DNA of 64,000 bases from Kutzneria chonburiensis (lineage in GTDB: Bacteria > Actinomycetota > Actinomycetes > Mycobacteriales > Pseudonocardiaceae): contig NZ_CP097263.1 in NCBI RefSeq assembly GCF_028622115.1, positions 4,154,001 through 4,218,000 of the forward strand, in the 5' to 3' direction. Positions 1-11,372 of this stretch are shown here, in pieces. The first letter of the stretch is position 1. Each line of letters opens with the position of its first letter. A program made the position numbers and the translations under genes. Below the pieces are notes generated by a model, which was given only the letters and a program-made list of their open reading frames with translations, made no database searches and was not told where the DNA came from.

Positions 1-673
1 GGCCGAAGACCTCGGCCATGCTCGGGGCGAAGTACTCGCTGGGCACGCTGTGGGCGATGCCGCGGCGGAACAGGCCGTCGGCGGCGGGCATCGCCGCCAG
101 CGTGACGACCGAGCCGCCGCCCGAGGACTGCCCGGCGACCGTGACGTTGCCGGGATCGCCGCCGAACGCGGAGATGTTGTCCCGCACCCATTCCAGCGCG
201 GCGATCTGGTCAAGCAGCCCGCGGTTGTCCGGCGCGCCGGGCACGTGGCCGAAGCCGTCGAAGCCGACGCGGTAGTTGAACGTCACGACGACCAGGCCAG
301 CCCGGACCAGGGCGGCCGGGTCGTACATGTCGGCACAGCCGTTGGTGTAGCTGCCGCCGTAGATCCAGACCAGCACCGGCAGCCCGGTGTTCGGTTGCTC
401 GGGCCTGGCCACGTCGACCGTGAGGATGTCGTCGCCGTCGCCCGGACGCCAGGTCGGGATGCCGGGAAACGGCGTGTCCGGCTGCGGCGGGATCGGCCCG
501 AACGCCGTCGCGTCACGCACGCCGTCCCATGCTCGTGGCGGTTGTGGCGCTTGGAACCTACCGAGGCCGGTCGGGGCCAGGGCGTACGGGATGCCGCGGA
601 ACGAGAGGACACCGTCGGCCGTGCGCGCCCCGCCGACCTGGCCGCCGGCGACCGAAACCACGTGCTGGGTCAT
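1..673 (-). CDS. Type-B carboxylesterase, 3' part missing
   Basis: The gene runs off the left edge, so about 224 residues of a family usually near 500 are present. The start ATG is at 673. The N-terminus has the FRGIPYA motif, then an oxyanion-hole segment (VWIYGGSY, about 103-109), and the nucleophile elbow GQSSGG near residues 181-186, where the family usually has GESAGG. The likely nucleophile is Ser183. The catalytic Glu and His lie beyond the edge. The family hydrolyses carboxylic esters; the substrate cannot be read from sequence. No signal peptide is seen, so it is probably cytoplasmic. A 59-base gap separates it from the upstream oxidoreductase gene, on the same strand. Confidence 0.85.
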   Translation of the reverse strand, partial: MTQHVVSVAGGQVGGARTADGVLSFRGIPYALAPTGLGRFQAPQPPRAWDGVRDATAFGPIPPQPDTPFPGIPTWRPGDGDDILTVDVARPEQPNTGLPVLVWIYGGSYTNGCADMYDPAALVRAGLVVVTFNYRVGFDGFGHVPGAPDNRGLLDQIAALEWVRDNISAFGGDPGNVTVAGQSSGGGSVVTLAAMPAADGLFRRGIAHSVPSEYFAPSMAEVFG

Positions 674-732
674 GCTTCGACCGTACTCGGCGACCGTCCA
701 CAGCAGACCGAACGGGCAGCGGACGCGGTCCG

Positions 733-1827
733 TCAGAACGTCGCGGCGTGCGGATCCCAGTCCTCGGGCAGGGCCGGCGGAATCTCCACCGTGCTGGCCA
801 CTTCGACGGCATGCCCGAGGGTGATCGACTCCTCGGCGGCGAGCAGCGCGTCGAGGACGTGATAGGCCAGCTCGCCCGAGGCCCGTTCCGGCACGCCGGC
901 CCGGATCGCGCGGGCCAGCTCGAGCGCCCCCGTGCCGCGCTCGGCCGAATGTCCTTGCGCGGCAAGCTCTTGCGGCTCGTCCCCGAGATGGAGCGTGGTG
1001 CTGCCGACGAACGTGTTGGGATCGGGCAGCACCGCCGTGCCGCTGCTGCCGGTGATCTCCAGCTGCCCGCGGCGGACCAGCTGCGAATCGAAGCTGAACA
1101 CCGCCTGGGCCGAGCCGCCGCGTTCGAACTCGATCAGCGTCGTCACGTTGGTCGGCACGCCGACCGGGAACTCCGTGCCCGCCTTGGGACCGCTGGCGAT
1201 CACCCGCCGGTCGCGGGACCGGGTGCCGGCCGCCGTGACCCGGCGGATCGGGCCGAAGAGGTTGATCAACGTGGTCAGGTAGTACGGGCCCATGTCCAGC
1301 AGCGGGCCCGCGCCGGGCTGGTAGAGGAATTCCGGCGAGGGATGCCAGATCTCGGGTCCCGGCATCTGGAACAGGGCCAGCGCCGACAGCGGCGTGCCGA
1401 TCATGCCCGCGTCGACCGCCCGGCGGGCCGTCTGCAGGCCGGCCCCGAGCACCGTGTCCGGCGCACTGGCCACCCGCAGACCGCGTTCGCGCGCCCGGTC
1501 GAGGAGCTTGCGGCCGGTCTGGCGGTCCATGGCCAGCGGCTTCTCGGCCCACACGTGCTTGCCGGACTCCAGCGCCGCCAGGCCGACGTCGACGTGCGCC
1601 GTGGGCACCGTCAGGTTGACGACCAGCTCGATCTCGGGGTCGGCCAGCAGTTCCGTGACCGTGCCCGAGCGCGGGACGTTGAACTTGCCGGCCTGGGCGG
1701 CGGCACGGGCCGTGTCGATGTCGGCGACGAACCGCACTTGCAGGTCGGGGAAGCTGGTGAGGTTGGTCAGGTAGGTGTCGCTGATGACGCCGGCCCCGAT
1801 CAGGCCGACGCCCATCGGGCCCGTCAC
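733..1827 (-). CDS. Gfo/Idh/MocA family NAD(P)-dependent oxidoreductase
   Basis: About 364 residues. The N-terminal Rossmann motif GLIGAGVISD is followed by the family's EKPLA segment (Lys of the E-K-P motif) and a C-terminal substrate domain. The family oxidises or reduces sugars, inositols and related polyols with NAD(P). The GTG start at 1827 overlaps the stop of the upstream isomerase gene as GTGA; an ATG at 1815 (MGVGLIGAG) is the alternative. Translational coupling to a TIM-barrel isomerase is the usual arrangement for sugar or inositol catabolism. Substrate unknown. A second, unrelated-looking pair of the same two families sits at 56.4-59.4 kb. Confidence 0.88.
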   Translation of the reverse strand: MTGPMGVGLIGAGVISDTYLTNLTSFPDLQVRFVADIDTARAAAQAGKFNVPRSGTVTELLADPEIELVVNLTVPTAHVDVGLAALESGKHVWAEKPLAMDRQTGRKLLDRARERGLRVASAPDTVLGAGLQTARRAVDAGMIGTPLSALALFQMPGPEIWHPSPEFLYQPGAGPLLDMGPYYLTTLINLFGPIRRVTAAGTRSRDRRVIASGPKAGTEFPVGVPTNVTTLIEFERGGSAQAVFSFDSQLVRRGQLEITGSSGTAVLPDPNTFVGSTTLHLGDEPQELAAQGHSAERGTGALELARAIRAGVPERASGELAYHVLDALLAAEESITLGHAVEVASTVEIPPALPEDWDPHAATF

Positions 1828-2558
1828 GGCTCCAGTCCGAGCACGAAGGCGCGGCTGGCCGTGATCCCCTCGTAGATGTCGCCGTCGTACTGGTCGAACT
1901 CCACCACCCTCAGCGCCTGCGGCGCCGCCGCCAGCACCTCCGCCACCGGCACCTCGCCTTGACCCGCCGGCACCTGGCCCGTCGCGTCGGTGTTGAGGCC
2001 GCCGTCCTTCACGTGGATCGCCCGCACGCGGTCGCCGAGCCTTTGCAGCAGGGCCGGCGCGTTCTCCCCGCCCGCCGTCGCCCAGTACGTGTCGACCTCC
2101 AGCACCAGCGCCGGGTCCAGCTGGTCCGCGAACACCTCGAACGCGCTGCGCCCGTCGATCCGGGATTCCAGCTCCCACCAGTGGTTGTGGTAGCCGACGC
2201 GGACCCCGTGCTCACCGGCCAGCTTCGCCGCCGCGTTCAACGCGTCGGCCGTCTTGGCGATGTCGTCGGCGTGCTGCCAGTGTTCGGCTCGCACCATCGG
2301 GTCGATCACCACGTCGATGGCGAGTTCGGCCGCCGCCGCGAACACCGCCGCCTGGTCCGCCCCGATCAGCCGGGCATGCGCCGTCGGCGCCGACAGGCCG
2401 TTCTCCGATAGACCATTACGCAACGTCTCGACGTTCTCCAACACCCCGTACGGCTCCACGTTGGTGAAACCGATCTGCGCCAGCCGCGCCAGCACCGCCG
2501 CCGGGTTCTCGGCGAACTTGTCCCGGACCGAGTACAGCTGCACGGAAAGCTCGCCCAT
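1824..2558 (-). CDS. Sugar phosphate isomerase/epimerase (xylose isomerase-like TIM barrel)
   Basis: 244 residues, normal for this family. Metal-site motifs typical of the AP endonuclease 2/IolE fold are visible: YHNHWWE near the middle, LEVDTYW and a late VEFDQYDG. The family isomerises or epimerises sugars and keto-inositols with a divalent metal. The ATG at 2558 has a good ribosome binding site (AAGGAG, about 6 nt upstream). It is the first gene of a two-gene operon with the Gfo/Idh/MocA oxidoreductase (GTGA overlap). A perfect inverted repeat at 2591-2614 lies about 33 bases upstream and is the likely control site. Substrate not determinable. Confidence 0.88.
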   Translation of the reverse strand: MGELSVQLYSVRDKFAENPAAVLARLAQIGFTNVEPYGVLENVETLRNGLSENGLSAPTAHARLIGADQAAVFAAAAELAIDVVIDPMVRAEHWQHADDIAKTADALNAAAKLAGEHGVRVGYHNHWWELESRIDGRSAFEVFADQLDPALVLEVDTYWATAGGENAPALLQRLGDRVRAIHVKDGGLNTDATGQVPAGQGEVPVAEVLAAAPQALRVVEFDQYDGDIYEGITASRAFVLGLEP

Positions 2559-2590
2559 CCCCAGCTCCTTCGCGTCGATGACCGTGCTTC

Positions 2591-2614
2591 GATTTCTACC
2601 AGGTGGTAGAAATC
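2591..2614. promoter_or_regulatory. Candidate operator, perfect 10-bp inverted repeat
   Basis: GATTTCTACC and GGTAGAAATC are exact reverse complements separated by 4 bases (AGGT). The site sits between the divergent isomerase operon and the SDR gene, a typical place for a repressor dimer. The cognate regulator is not adjacent and cannot be named. Confidence 0.6.
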
Positions 2615-2690
2615 TGCGCCAGAGGGCAGCTGCCGCCGAAAACCCCTTGGCTCATTGCCTGCCGCGCGTGGCCCATGATCAGGTCTCTTG

Positions 2691-3443
2691 GTGAAACGAT
2701 TCGACGGACGTCGCGTTCTGGTCACCGGCGGCGGCCGCGGCATCGGCCGCGCCGTGGCACTACGCCTGGCTTCCGAGGGCGCCCAGGTCGTCGCCGTCGA
2801 CGTAGACCCCGACGGTCTGTCCGAGACCGCTCGCCTCGGCGACGTGCACACCCTCGTAGGCGACGTTTCCTCGGAATCCTCGGTGTCCGATTTCGTCAGC
2901 TCCGCCCTCGACCACCTCGGCGGGCTCGACGTGCTCGTCAACAACGCCGCCGTGCTCCACGCCGCCCACACCCATTCCACGCCTTTGGACCTTTGGGACC
3001 GGATCATCGCCGTCAACCTCACCGGCCTGTTCCTGGTCACCCGCGCCGCTCTGCCCTCGCTCGTCGAGACCGGCAACGGCGTCGTCGTCACCATCGGCTC
3101 CACCGCCGGTTCCTTCACCCACCCCTACTTGTCCGCTTACGCCGCCACCAAGGGCGGCGTGCAGGCTTTCACCCGCGCCGTCGCCGCCGAGTACGCCCAC
3201 CAGGGCCTTCGCGCCGTCACCATCCAGCCCGCCGGCATCGACACCGGCATGCCGCCTCGCGTCGGGGAGACGTTGCCCGAGGGGGCCGACATCATGCTGT
3301 TGGCCCGCAACCTCTCCCTGCTGACCGGGGGCGCTCTGGTCCCCGCCGACCGGGTCGCCGGAGTGGTGGCCATGGTCGCTTCAGATGATGGCCGGCACAT
3401 CACCGGAACCGAGATTCGCGTGGACGGCGGCGCACACGCATGA
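2691..3443 (+). CDS. Short-chain dehydrogenase/reductase (SDR)
   Basis: About 250 residues, a classical SDR. The cofactor motif TGGGRGIG is at about 12-19, the NNAAV motif near 84-88, and the catalytic Ser137, Tyr150 and Lys154 (YAATK) are all present. The C-terminus ends in the usual IRVDGG segment. An acidic residue after strand 2 (VDVDPDG) suggests NAD(H) preference. GTG 2691 is preferred over the TTG three bases earlier; an AGG lies 7 nt upstream. It is divergent from the isomerase operon and may share the palindromic operator. It converges on the AfsR gene, with 9 bases between stops. Substrate unknown. Confidence 0.9.
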   Translation: MKRFDGRRVLVTGGGRGIGRAVALRLASEGAQVVAVDVDPDGLSETARLGDVHTLVGDVSSESSVSDFVSSALDHLGGLDVLVNNAAVLHAAHTHSTPLDLWDRIIAVNLTGLFLVTRAALPSLVETGNGVVVTIGSTAGSFTHPYLSAYAATKGGVQAFTRAVAAEYAHQGLRAVTIQPAGIDTGMPPRVGETLPEGADIMLLARNLSLLTGGALVPADRVAGVVAMVASDDGRHITGTEIRVDGGAHA

Positions 3444-3452
3444 CCAGACGGG

Positions 3453-6230
3453 TCAGGACAGGCCCAGAGTGACGGCCTCGTCGATGGAGAGGCGGGAACC
3501 GGCGGCGAAGGCGAGGTCGTAGCCGCGGTCGCCGAGGCCCTGGCGGGCGAGGTGCTCGCACTGCTCGTGCGGGGCGGCGAAATTCTGGGAGCCGAAGAGG
3601 GGAACGCCGACACGGGGCCAAATGGCGGCGACGGCGCCGAGGAGGCGGGCGGCGCGGTCGGGGTCGCCGGACATGGCGGCGAGGAGGGCGAGGAGCTCCA
3701 CGGAGAGGGCGATGCCGAGGAGGTCGTTGAAGGTCTGCTTGATGCCCAGACAACGCTTGGCGTGGGCGACGGCCTGGCCGAAAGCGCCCTGGAGACAAGC
3801 GGCGAAGCCGAGAACGTAATGGGCGTAAGCGAGAGCCCACTGCTCGCCGTGCTGCTCGGCGACGGCATGAGCCTCCTGGGCGAGGGTGACGGTGGAAGGA
3901 AGGTCGCCGGCGAAAGCGACGGTCATGGCCAGGCCGACCTTGGTCATGATGACGTTGCTGTCGAGCTGACCGAGACCGGTGAGGAGGCGGTTGGCCTCGG
4001 CGAAGAGCGCCGTCGCGGAAGGGAGGTCGTCGTTGAAGATGGCCGCGGCGCCGCGGACATAGGTCGAATAGGCAAGGGCAACGAGGTCGTCGGACTGGGC
4101 GCGGCACTCGTCGAGCATGCCGATGGCGGCGACGGTATCGCCCTGGAGGGTGGCGACATAGCCGTTGACCCACAATGCCTTGTGTCGGGCAGGGCCGCGA
4201 AAAGGTAATCGCAGCAAAGCATCCAACCAACGCCGACCCTCGGTGGAAACGCCGCAGCCGATCCAGTAGAACCACAGGGTGCCGGCCAGCTGGAGACCGG
4301 CGCCGGGATCGGCGGCCAAGCCGAACTCGAGAGCGGAGCGGATGTTGGCGCGGTCGGCGTGGATACGGGCGAAGACGGAAGCCTGCGAAGGACCGAACCA
4401 AGCACGCTCGCCCCACGACGCCAGACGCTGACACCACGCGAGATGCCGGCGCCGCAAGGTTTCGGTGAAGCCGTCGGCCAACAACCGCTCGGCGCCGAAC
4501 TGACGCAAGGTTTCCAGCAACCGGTACCGCACAACACCGCCGGCGGCGTGGGAAGACAGGACGGACTTGTCGACGAGGCGGGCGACCGAAGACAGAACGT
4601 CCTCGCCGCCGCACACCTCCTCGACGGCCTCCAGGTCGAAACTGCCGGCGAACACGGAAAGCTGGCTCCACAGAAGGCGTTCAGCGGGGGTGCAGAGCTC
4701 GAAACTCCACTCCACGGCGGCCCGAATGGTCTGGTGACGGGCCATCACGCCGCGGCGGGCACCGCTGAGCAGAGCGAAACGATCGTCCAAACGGGACAAG
4801 AGCTGGGCCGGCGACAGGGTCCGCAACACCAAGGTCGCCAACTCGATGGCCAACGGGATGCCGTCAAGGCGACGACACACGTTCTCCACCACGCGAACAT
4901 TCTCGGCGGTCACCTCGAAATCGATGACCACGTCCCGAGCCCGTTCGGCGAACAAGCGCATGGCGGCGTGCTCGACGGGCATCGGAGGCACGATCAACAC
5001 CTGCTCGCCCTCGACGCCCAACGGCTGACGGCTCGTCACCAACATCATCAGCCGGGGACAACCCCGCAACAGAGCCGTGGCGAAATCGGCGCACGCCTCC
5101 AACAGGTGCTCGCAATTGTCCAGCACCACCAACACATCCTGGTCCCGAAGCACGTCGATCAGCACGTCCAAGGGGGACCGGCCGGACTGGTCGCGAACGC
5201 CGAGCGCCTCGGCGACGGCGTGGGGCACAAGAGCCCGGTCACCCAAACCGGCGAGCTCGACCAGACGAACACCGCCCTGCACGGAAGCGGCGAGCTGGCC
5301 GGCGCAACGCAACGCCAACCGGCTCTTGCCCACGCCGCCGGTGCCGACGAGGGAAACCAGCCGACCGCCGGCGAACATGCCGCCGAGCTTGGCCAACTCC
5401 TCCTCACGGCCGACAAAACTCGTCAACTCGGCCGGCAGACCGACGCCCAAGGTCTGCACCGACACCGGCGGCTCCTGCACGGGCTCCTCGGCCAGAATGG
5501 CGCTCTCAAGCCGCCGCAACCGGGTCCCGGGCTCCACCCCCAACTGCTCGACCAAGGTCGACCGGGCCCGGCGGAACGTGGCCAACGCCTCGGCCTGCCG
5601 ACCCGAACGATAGAGGGCCAGCATCAGCTGCTCCCACAAGCGTTCCCGGAACGGATGGGCGACCACCAGGCCAGCCAGCTCGCCGAGGACCTCGCCATGC
5701 CGGCCCAGCGCCAACTCGGCCCCGATCAAGTCCTCCTGGGCGTCCAGACGGGCATCGCCCAACCGGGCGGCCTCCTGCCGAACCCACTGGCCCTGACGGC
5801 AATCGCCCAACGCGTCCCCACGCCACAACGCCAGGGCGGCCTGAAGCTGGTCGGCGGCGGCCCGATGATCACCGGCCGACAGCGCCTGATGCCCGCGCCG
5901 GGCCAACGACTCGAAGCGCACGACGTCCACCGAGAACGGCGGAATGCGCAGCAGGTACCCGGGATCCCGAGTGACGATCATGTTGAGCACGTCGTTGGCC
6001 CGCAGGTCGCGGCGCATGTGCGCGACGTGGCTGCGCAGCGTCTTGGGCGCGGTCGGCGGGGCCTGGTCCCACAGCGCGTCGATCAGCGCGGACGAGGCGA
6101 CCGGCTGGCCGGGGCGCAGCGCGAGCCGGGCCAGCAGGGTTCGGTGCCCCCTGCCCCGCAGCGTCACCGCGCCGTGCGGGCCGGCGATCTCGACGGGGCC
6201 GAGCACCCGGACTCTGATGTCGTCGGACAC
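3453..6230 (-). CDS. AfsR/SARP-type transcriptional regulator with NB-ARC ATPase and TPR region
   Basis: 925 residues. An OmpR-like winged helix (about 1-95) and bacterial transcriptional activator domain (about 100-245) form the SARP part. A STAND ATPase follows, with Walker A GTGGVGKS at 296-303 and Walker B VVLDNCEH at about 368-375. A TPR-rich C-terminal half completes it. Such proteins are pathway-specific or global activators of secondary metabolism. No biosynthetic core genes are seen next to it, so the target is unknown; the downstream P450/ferredoxin pair is one possibility. The start is GTG at 6230. It shares its NB-ARC-TPR core with the LuxR-type protein at 61.6-63.9 kb. Confidence 0.92.
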   Translation of the reverse strand: MSDDIRVRVLGPVEIAGPHGAVTLRGRGHRTLLARLALRPGQPVASSALIDALWDQAPPTAPKTLRSHVAHMRRDLRANDVLNMIVTRDPGYLLRIPPFSVDVVRFESLARRGHQALSAGDHRAAADQLQAALALWRGDALGDCRQGQWVRQEAARLGDARLDAQEDLIGAELALGRHGEVLGELAGLVVAHPFRERLWEQLMLALYRSGRQAEALATFRRARSTLVEQLGVEPGTRLRRLESAILAEEPVQEPPVSVQTLGVGLPAELTSFVGREEELAKLGGMFAGGRLVSLVGTGGVGKSRLALRCAGQLAASVQGGVRLVELAGLGDRALVPHAVAEALGVRDQSGRSPLDVLIDVLRDQDVLVVLDNCEHLLEACADFATALLRGCPRLMMLVTSRQPLGVEGEQVLIVPPMPVEHAAMRLFAERARDVVIDFEVTAENVRVVENVCRRLDGIPLAIELATLVLRTLSPAQLLSRLDDRFALLSGARRGVMARHQTIRAAVEWSFELCTPAERLLWSQLSVFAGSFDLEAVEEVCGGEDVLSSVARLVDKSVLSSHAAGGVVRYRLLETLRQFGAERLLADGFTETLRRRHLAWCQRLASWGERAWFGPSQASVFARIHADRANIRSALEFGLAADPGAGLQLAGTLWFYWIGCGVSTEGRRWLDALLRLPFRGPARHKALWVNGYVATLQGDTVAAIGMLDECRAQSDDLVALAYSTYVRGAAAIFNDDLPSATALFAEANRLLTGLGQLDSNVIMTKVGLAMTVAFAGDLPSTVTLAQEAHAVAEQHGEQWALAYAHYVLGFAACLQGAFGQAVAHAKRCLGIKQTFNDLLGIALSVELLALLAAMSGDPDRAARLLGAVAAIWPRVGVPLFGSQNFAAPHEQCEHLARQGLGDRGYDLAFAAGSRLSIDEAVTLGLS

Positions 6231-6330
6231 GAGTGCAGGGATCGACCGCGCAACGGCAGCACTCCATCGGCCGACCGGGTGTAATCACGACACGAGTCGG
6301 TGATTTAGCCCAGCCGGCCGATGGCCGTGG

Positions 6331-6525
6331 TCACTCCTTGTCGATCCAGATGGCCGACGACGGGCAGACGTTGACCGCCTGGCGGACGTTGTCCTGCTCC
6401 CCCGCCTCCGGGTCCATGGTCAACGGCGCCACCAGGCCGTCGTCGTCCTGGTCGAACACGGCGGGCGCGGCCAGCACGCACTGGCCGGCGCCGACGCACC
6501 GCTCCCTGTCCGCGGTGATGTGCAT
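6331..6525 (-). CDS. [3Fe-4S] ferredoxin, P450 redox partner
   Basis: 64 residues, the normal size for small actinobacterial ferredoxins. Cluster cysteines are C10, C16 and C54 (CVGAGQC ... CPSSAI); the single Cys-Pro at the end and the spacing fit a 3Fe-4S cluster. The protein carries electrons from a ferredoxin reductase to a P450. It lies 15 bases downstream of the P450 gene on the same strand, so co-transcription is very likely. No ferredoxin reductase gene is in the window. Confidence 0.92.
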   Translation of the reverse strand: MHITADRERCVGAGQCVLAAPAVFDQDDDGLVAPLTMDPEAGEQDNVRQAVNVCPSSAIWIDKE

Positions 6526-6540
6526 GTGTTGCCTCTTCCC

Positions 6541-7773
6541 TCAGAAATGCACCGGAACCCGGTAGATACCGTAGATGCCGGCGTCGTCCTTGTACGGCAG
6601 ATCGGCCGCCGGCACGGCCAGCGCCAGCGTCGGGACCCGCCGGAACAACGTCTCGAAGACGATCTCGAGTTCCAGCCGGGCCAGGTTCTGCCCGAGGCAC
6701 TGGTGCACGCCGTAGCCGAAGGCCACGTGGTGCCGCGCGCCGCGGTGGAAGTCCAGCTGCTCCGGGTTCTCGAACACGTCGGAGTCCCAGTCGGCGGCCA
6801 GGCCGGACACGATGACGCCCTGGTCCTTGCGGATGGTCACGCCGCCGAGCTCGATGTCGGCGGTGGCCACGCGGGCCGTCGCGCTCTCCACGATGGTGAA
6901 GTAGCGCAGCATCTCCTCGATCGCCGACGGCAGCAGCGACGAGTCGGCCACGACCTGCGCCTTCTGCTCCGGGTTCTCCAGCAGCGCCACGGTGCCGAGC
7001 GAGATCATGTTCGCGGTGGTCTCGTGACCGGCGATCAGCAGCAGGATGGCGGTGCCGACGATCTCGTCGTGCGTCATCACCGGGGTCTCGCGGTTGCGCG
7101 CGATGAGCCGGCCGATCACGTCGTCGGTCGGTTCGCCCTGCTCCTTCTGGGTGACCAGGTCGCCGAGGAAGTCGTTGAGCAGCTCGGCGGCCTCGCGGCG
7201 CTCGGCGCCGGAGGTGCTGCGGCTGATCAGCTTGCGGGTCCACTCGTGGAAGCCGTGCCGCTGCTCGTAGGGCACGCCGAGCAGTTCGCAGATCACGAGC
7301 GACGGCACCGCCAGCGAGAGGTGCTCGACCAGGTCGGCCGGCTGCTCGGCGGCCAGCATGTCGTCGATGCACTGGTCGACGATCTCCTGGATGCGCGGGC
7401 GCATCGAGGCGATGCGGCGCACGGAGAACTCGCTGATCAGCATCTTGCGGTGGGCGCCGTGCTCCGGCGCGTCCAGGCCGATCATGGACTTGCGGAAGTT
7501 GAGCCGGTTGTTGTCCTGGAACGCCTTGCGTTGCTCGGTGGTCAGCGCCAGCGGGAAGTTCGGGTGCAGCCGGTCGGAGCTGACCCTCGGGTCGGCCAGC
7601 AGCTGGCGGCTCAGCTCGTGGCCGGTGACCAGCCACGCGATCGTGCCGTCGGGCATCCGGACCCGGCTGACCGGCTCCTGCGCGCGGATCTCCCGGTACT
7701 CGGCCGGCGGGTGCATCGGGCACTCGCGGGCCATCGGGAAGGACGGCAGGTCTGTCTCAAGCATCTCGGTCAT
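6541..7773 (-). CDS. Cytochrome P450 (CYP105-like)
   Basis: 410 residues from ATG 7773, chosen because GGGGAG lies about 10 nt upstream; a GTG at 7797 has no such site. The proximal N-terminal pattern (ARECPMHPPAEY), I-helix AGHETT at 248-253, ExxR at 287-290 and the heme loop FGYGVHQCLG with Cys359 are all intact. The N-terminus, length and paired ferredoxin resemble CYP105-type bacterial P450s rather than steroid C26/C27 hydroxylase CYP125. It is a soluble monooxygenase; substrate unknown. It lies 79 bases downstream of hsaB on the same strand, so it may be the tail of the steroid operon or a separate unit with its own promoter at 7774-7852. Confidence 0.92.
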   Translation of the reverse strand: MTEMLETDLPSFPMARECPMHPPAEYREIRAQEPVSRVRMPDGTIAWLVTGHELSRQLLADPRVSSDRLHPNFPLALTTEQRKAFQDNNRLNFRKSMIGLDAPEHGAHRKMLISEFSVRRIASMRPRIQEIVDQCIDDMLAAEQPADLVEHLSLAVPSLVICELLGVPYEQRHGFHEWTRKLISRSTSGAERREAAELLNDFLGDLVTQKEQGEPTDDVIGRLIARNRETPVMTHDEIVGTAILLLIAGHETTANMISLGTVALLENPEQKAQVVADSSLLPSAIEEMLRYFTIVESATARVATADIELGGVTIRKDQGVIVSGLAADWDSDVFENPEQLDFHRGARHHVAFGYGVHQCLGQNLARLELEIVFETLFRRVPTLALAVPAADLPYKDDAGIYGIYRVPVHF

Positions 7774-7792
7774 CGGACGCGCTCCCCAGGTC

Positions 7793-7810
7793 GTCACAGT
7801 TGCCTGTTAC
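7793..7810. promoter_or_regulatory. Imperfect inverted repeat upstream of P450
   Basis: GTCACAG and CTGTTAC (one mismatch) are separated by TTGC within the 79-base hsaB-P450 gap. It could be an operator for the P450-ferredoxin pair. No KstR box is present in this gap. Confidence 0.3.
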
Positions 7811-7852
7811 AACCAACGTACAGAAGCGGAGGGAAATCGTCCACATATATCG

Positions 7853-8380
7853 CTACAGCCAGTCCGCGCTCCGTGACCAGGTGAGAAGATTGTCCAGTTC
7901 CCCGTCGACCTCGTAGCGCGAGTCGGTGGCCGCGTAGGCCCCGCGATAGAACAGCAGCGGCTGGCCGTCGCGGCATTCGCCCAGCTCAGTGACCCGGCCG
8001 ACGACCACGTGATGATCGCCGGCATCGTGCACGTCCTCGACCTTGCAGTCGATCCAGGTCAGCACGCCGTCCAGCACCGGGCAGCCGTTCGGCGACGGCC
8101 GCCAGCCGGTGCCGCTGAACCGGTCGGCGCCGCGCGTGCCGAACAGCCGCGACACCTCCCGCTGGTCCTCGGCCAGCACGTTCACGCAGAACAGGCCGGC
8201 CTCCCGGATCGCCGGCCAGGTGCCGGAACGCCGGTCGGGGCAGAACAGCACCAGCGGCGGATCCAGCGACAACGCCGCGAACGACTGGCAGGCGAAGCCC
8301 ACCGGCACGCCGTCGGCGACGGTCGTCACGACCGTGACACCGGTGCAGAAGTGGCCGAGGACCGAGCGGAAGCGGTCCAT
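7853..8380 (-). CDS. hsaB: HsaB, flavin reductase of 3-HSA hydroxylase
   Basis: 175 residues of the flavin-reductase-like FMN-binding fold, with the family's FHCTG-type start (LGHFCTGVTVVTT) and SFAALSLDPPLV segment. It supplies reduced flavin to HsaA for ortho-hydroxylation of 3-HSA (3-hydroxy-9,10-secoandrosta-1,3,5(10)-triene-9,17-dione). It is last in the order hsaA-hsaD-hsaC-hsaB, the same order as in Mycobacterium. Its ATG at 8380 directly abuts the hsaC stop (TAG at 8381-8383). Control is expected from the KstR box upstream of hsaA. A P450 follows 79 bases later. Confidence 0.93.
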   Translation of the reverse strand: MDRFRSVLGHFCTGVTVVTTVADGVPVGFACQSFAALSLDPPLVLFCPDRRSGTWPAIREAGLFCVNVLAEDQREVSRLFGTRGADRFSGTGWRPSPNGCPVLDGVLTWIDCKVEDVHDAGDHHVVVGRVTELGECRDGQPLLFYRGAYAATDSRYEVDGELDNLLTWSRSADWL

Positions 8381-11269
<2,889 letters not shown>

Positions 11270-11280
11270 GGAGCCTAGAC

Positions 11281-11294
11281 TAGAACGTGTTCTC
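11281..11294. promoter_or_regulatory. KstR box upstream of hsaADCB (one mismatch)
   Basis: TAGAACGTGTTCTC fits the known KstR consensus TnnAACnnGTTnnA except for the last base. It lies 11 bases upstream of the hsaA start and overlaps its likely -10 region. Confidence 0.82.
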
Positions 11295-11337
11295 GTTTGT
11301 GTCGACCGCTGGCGGTAGCCATCCGGGCCCGCAAAAC

Positions 11338-11351
11338 TATAACCTGTTCCA
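11338..11351. promoter_or_regulatory. KstR box upstream of kshA
   Basis: TATAACCTGTTCCA is a full match to TnnAACnnGTTnnA. It lies 21 bases upstream of kshA and controls the divergent kshA unit. Centre-to-centre spacing from the hsaA box is 57 bases. Confidence 0.9.
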
Positions 11352-11372
11352 GTAGTCGCCTCTGGAGGTGTG

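Noticed and set aside
2366-3118. Long open frames antisense to or out of frame with real genes, such as 2366-3118 on the minus strand
   Set aside because: They are Arg/Ala/Pro/Gly-rich, follow the GC bias of the real genes opposite, and show no family motif. The same applies to many others across the window.
6231-6330. Regulatory or RNA element in the gap between the AfsR start and the ferredoxin end
   Set aside because: Only a short repeated CGACACGAGT was seen; no convincing palindrome or promoter could be defined.
6541-7773. CYP125 or another steroid C26/C27 hydroxylase
   Set aside because: The N-terminal pattern, length of 410 and dedicated small ferredoxin are CYP105-like, and no KstR box is present.
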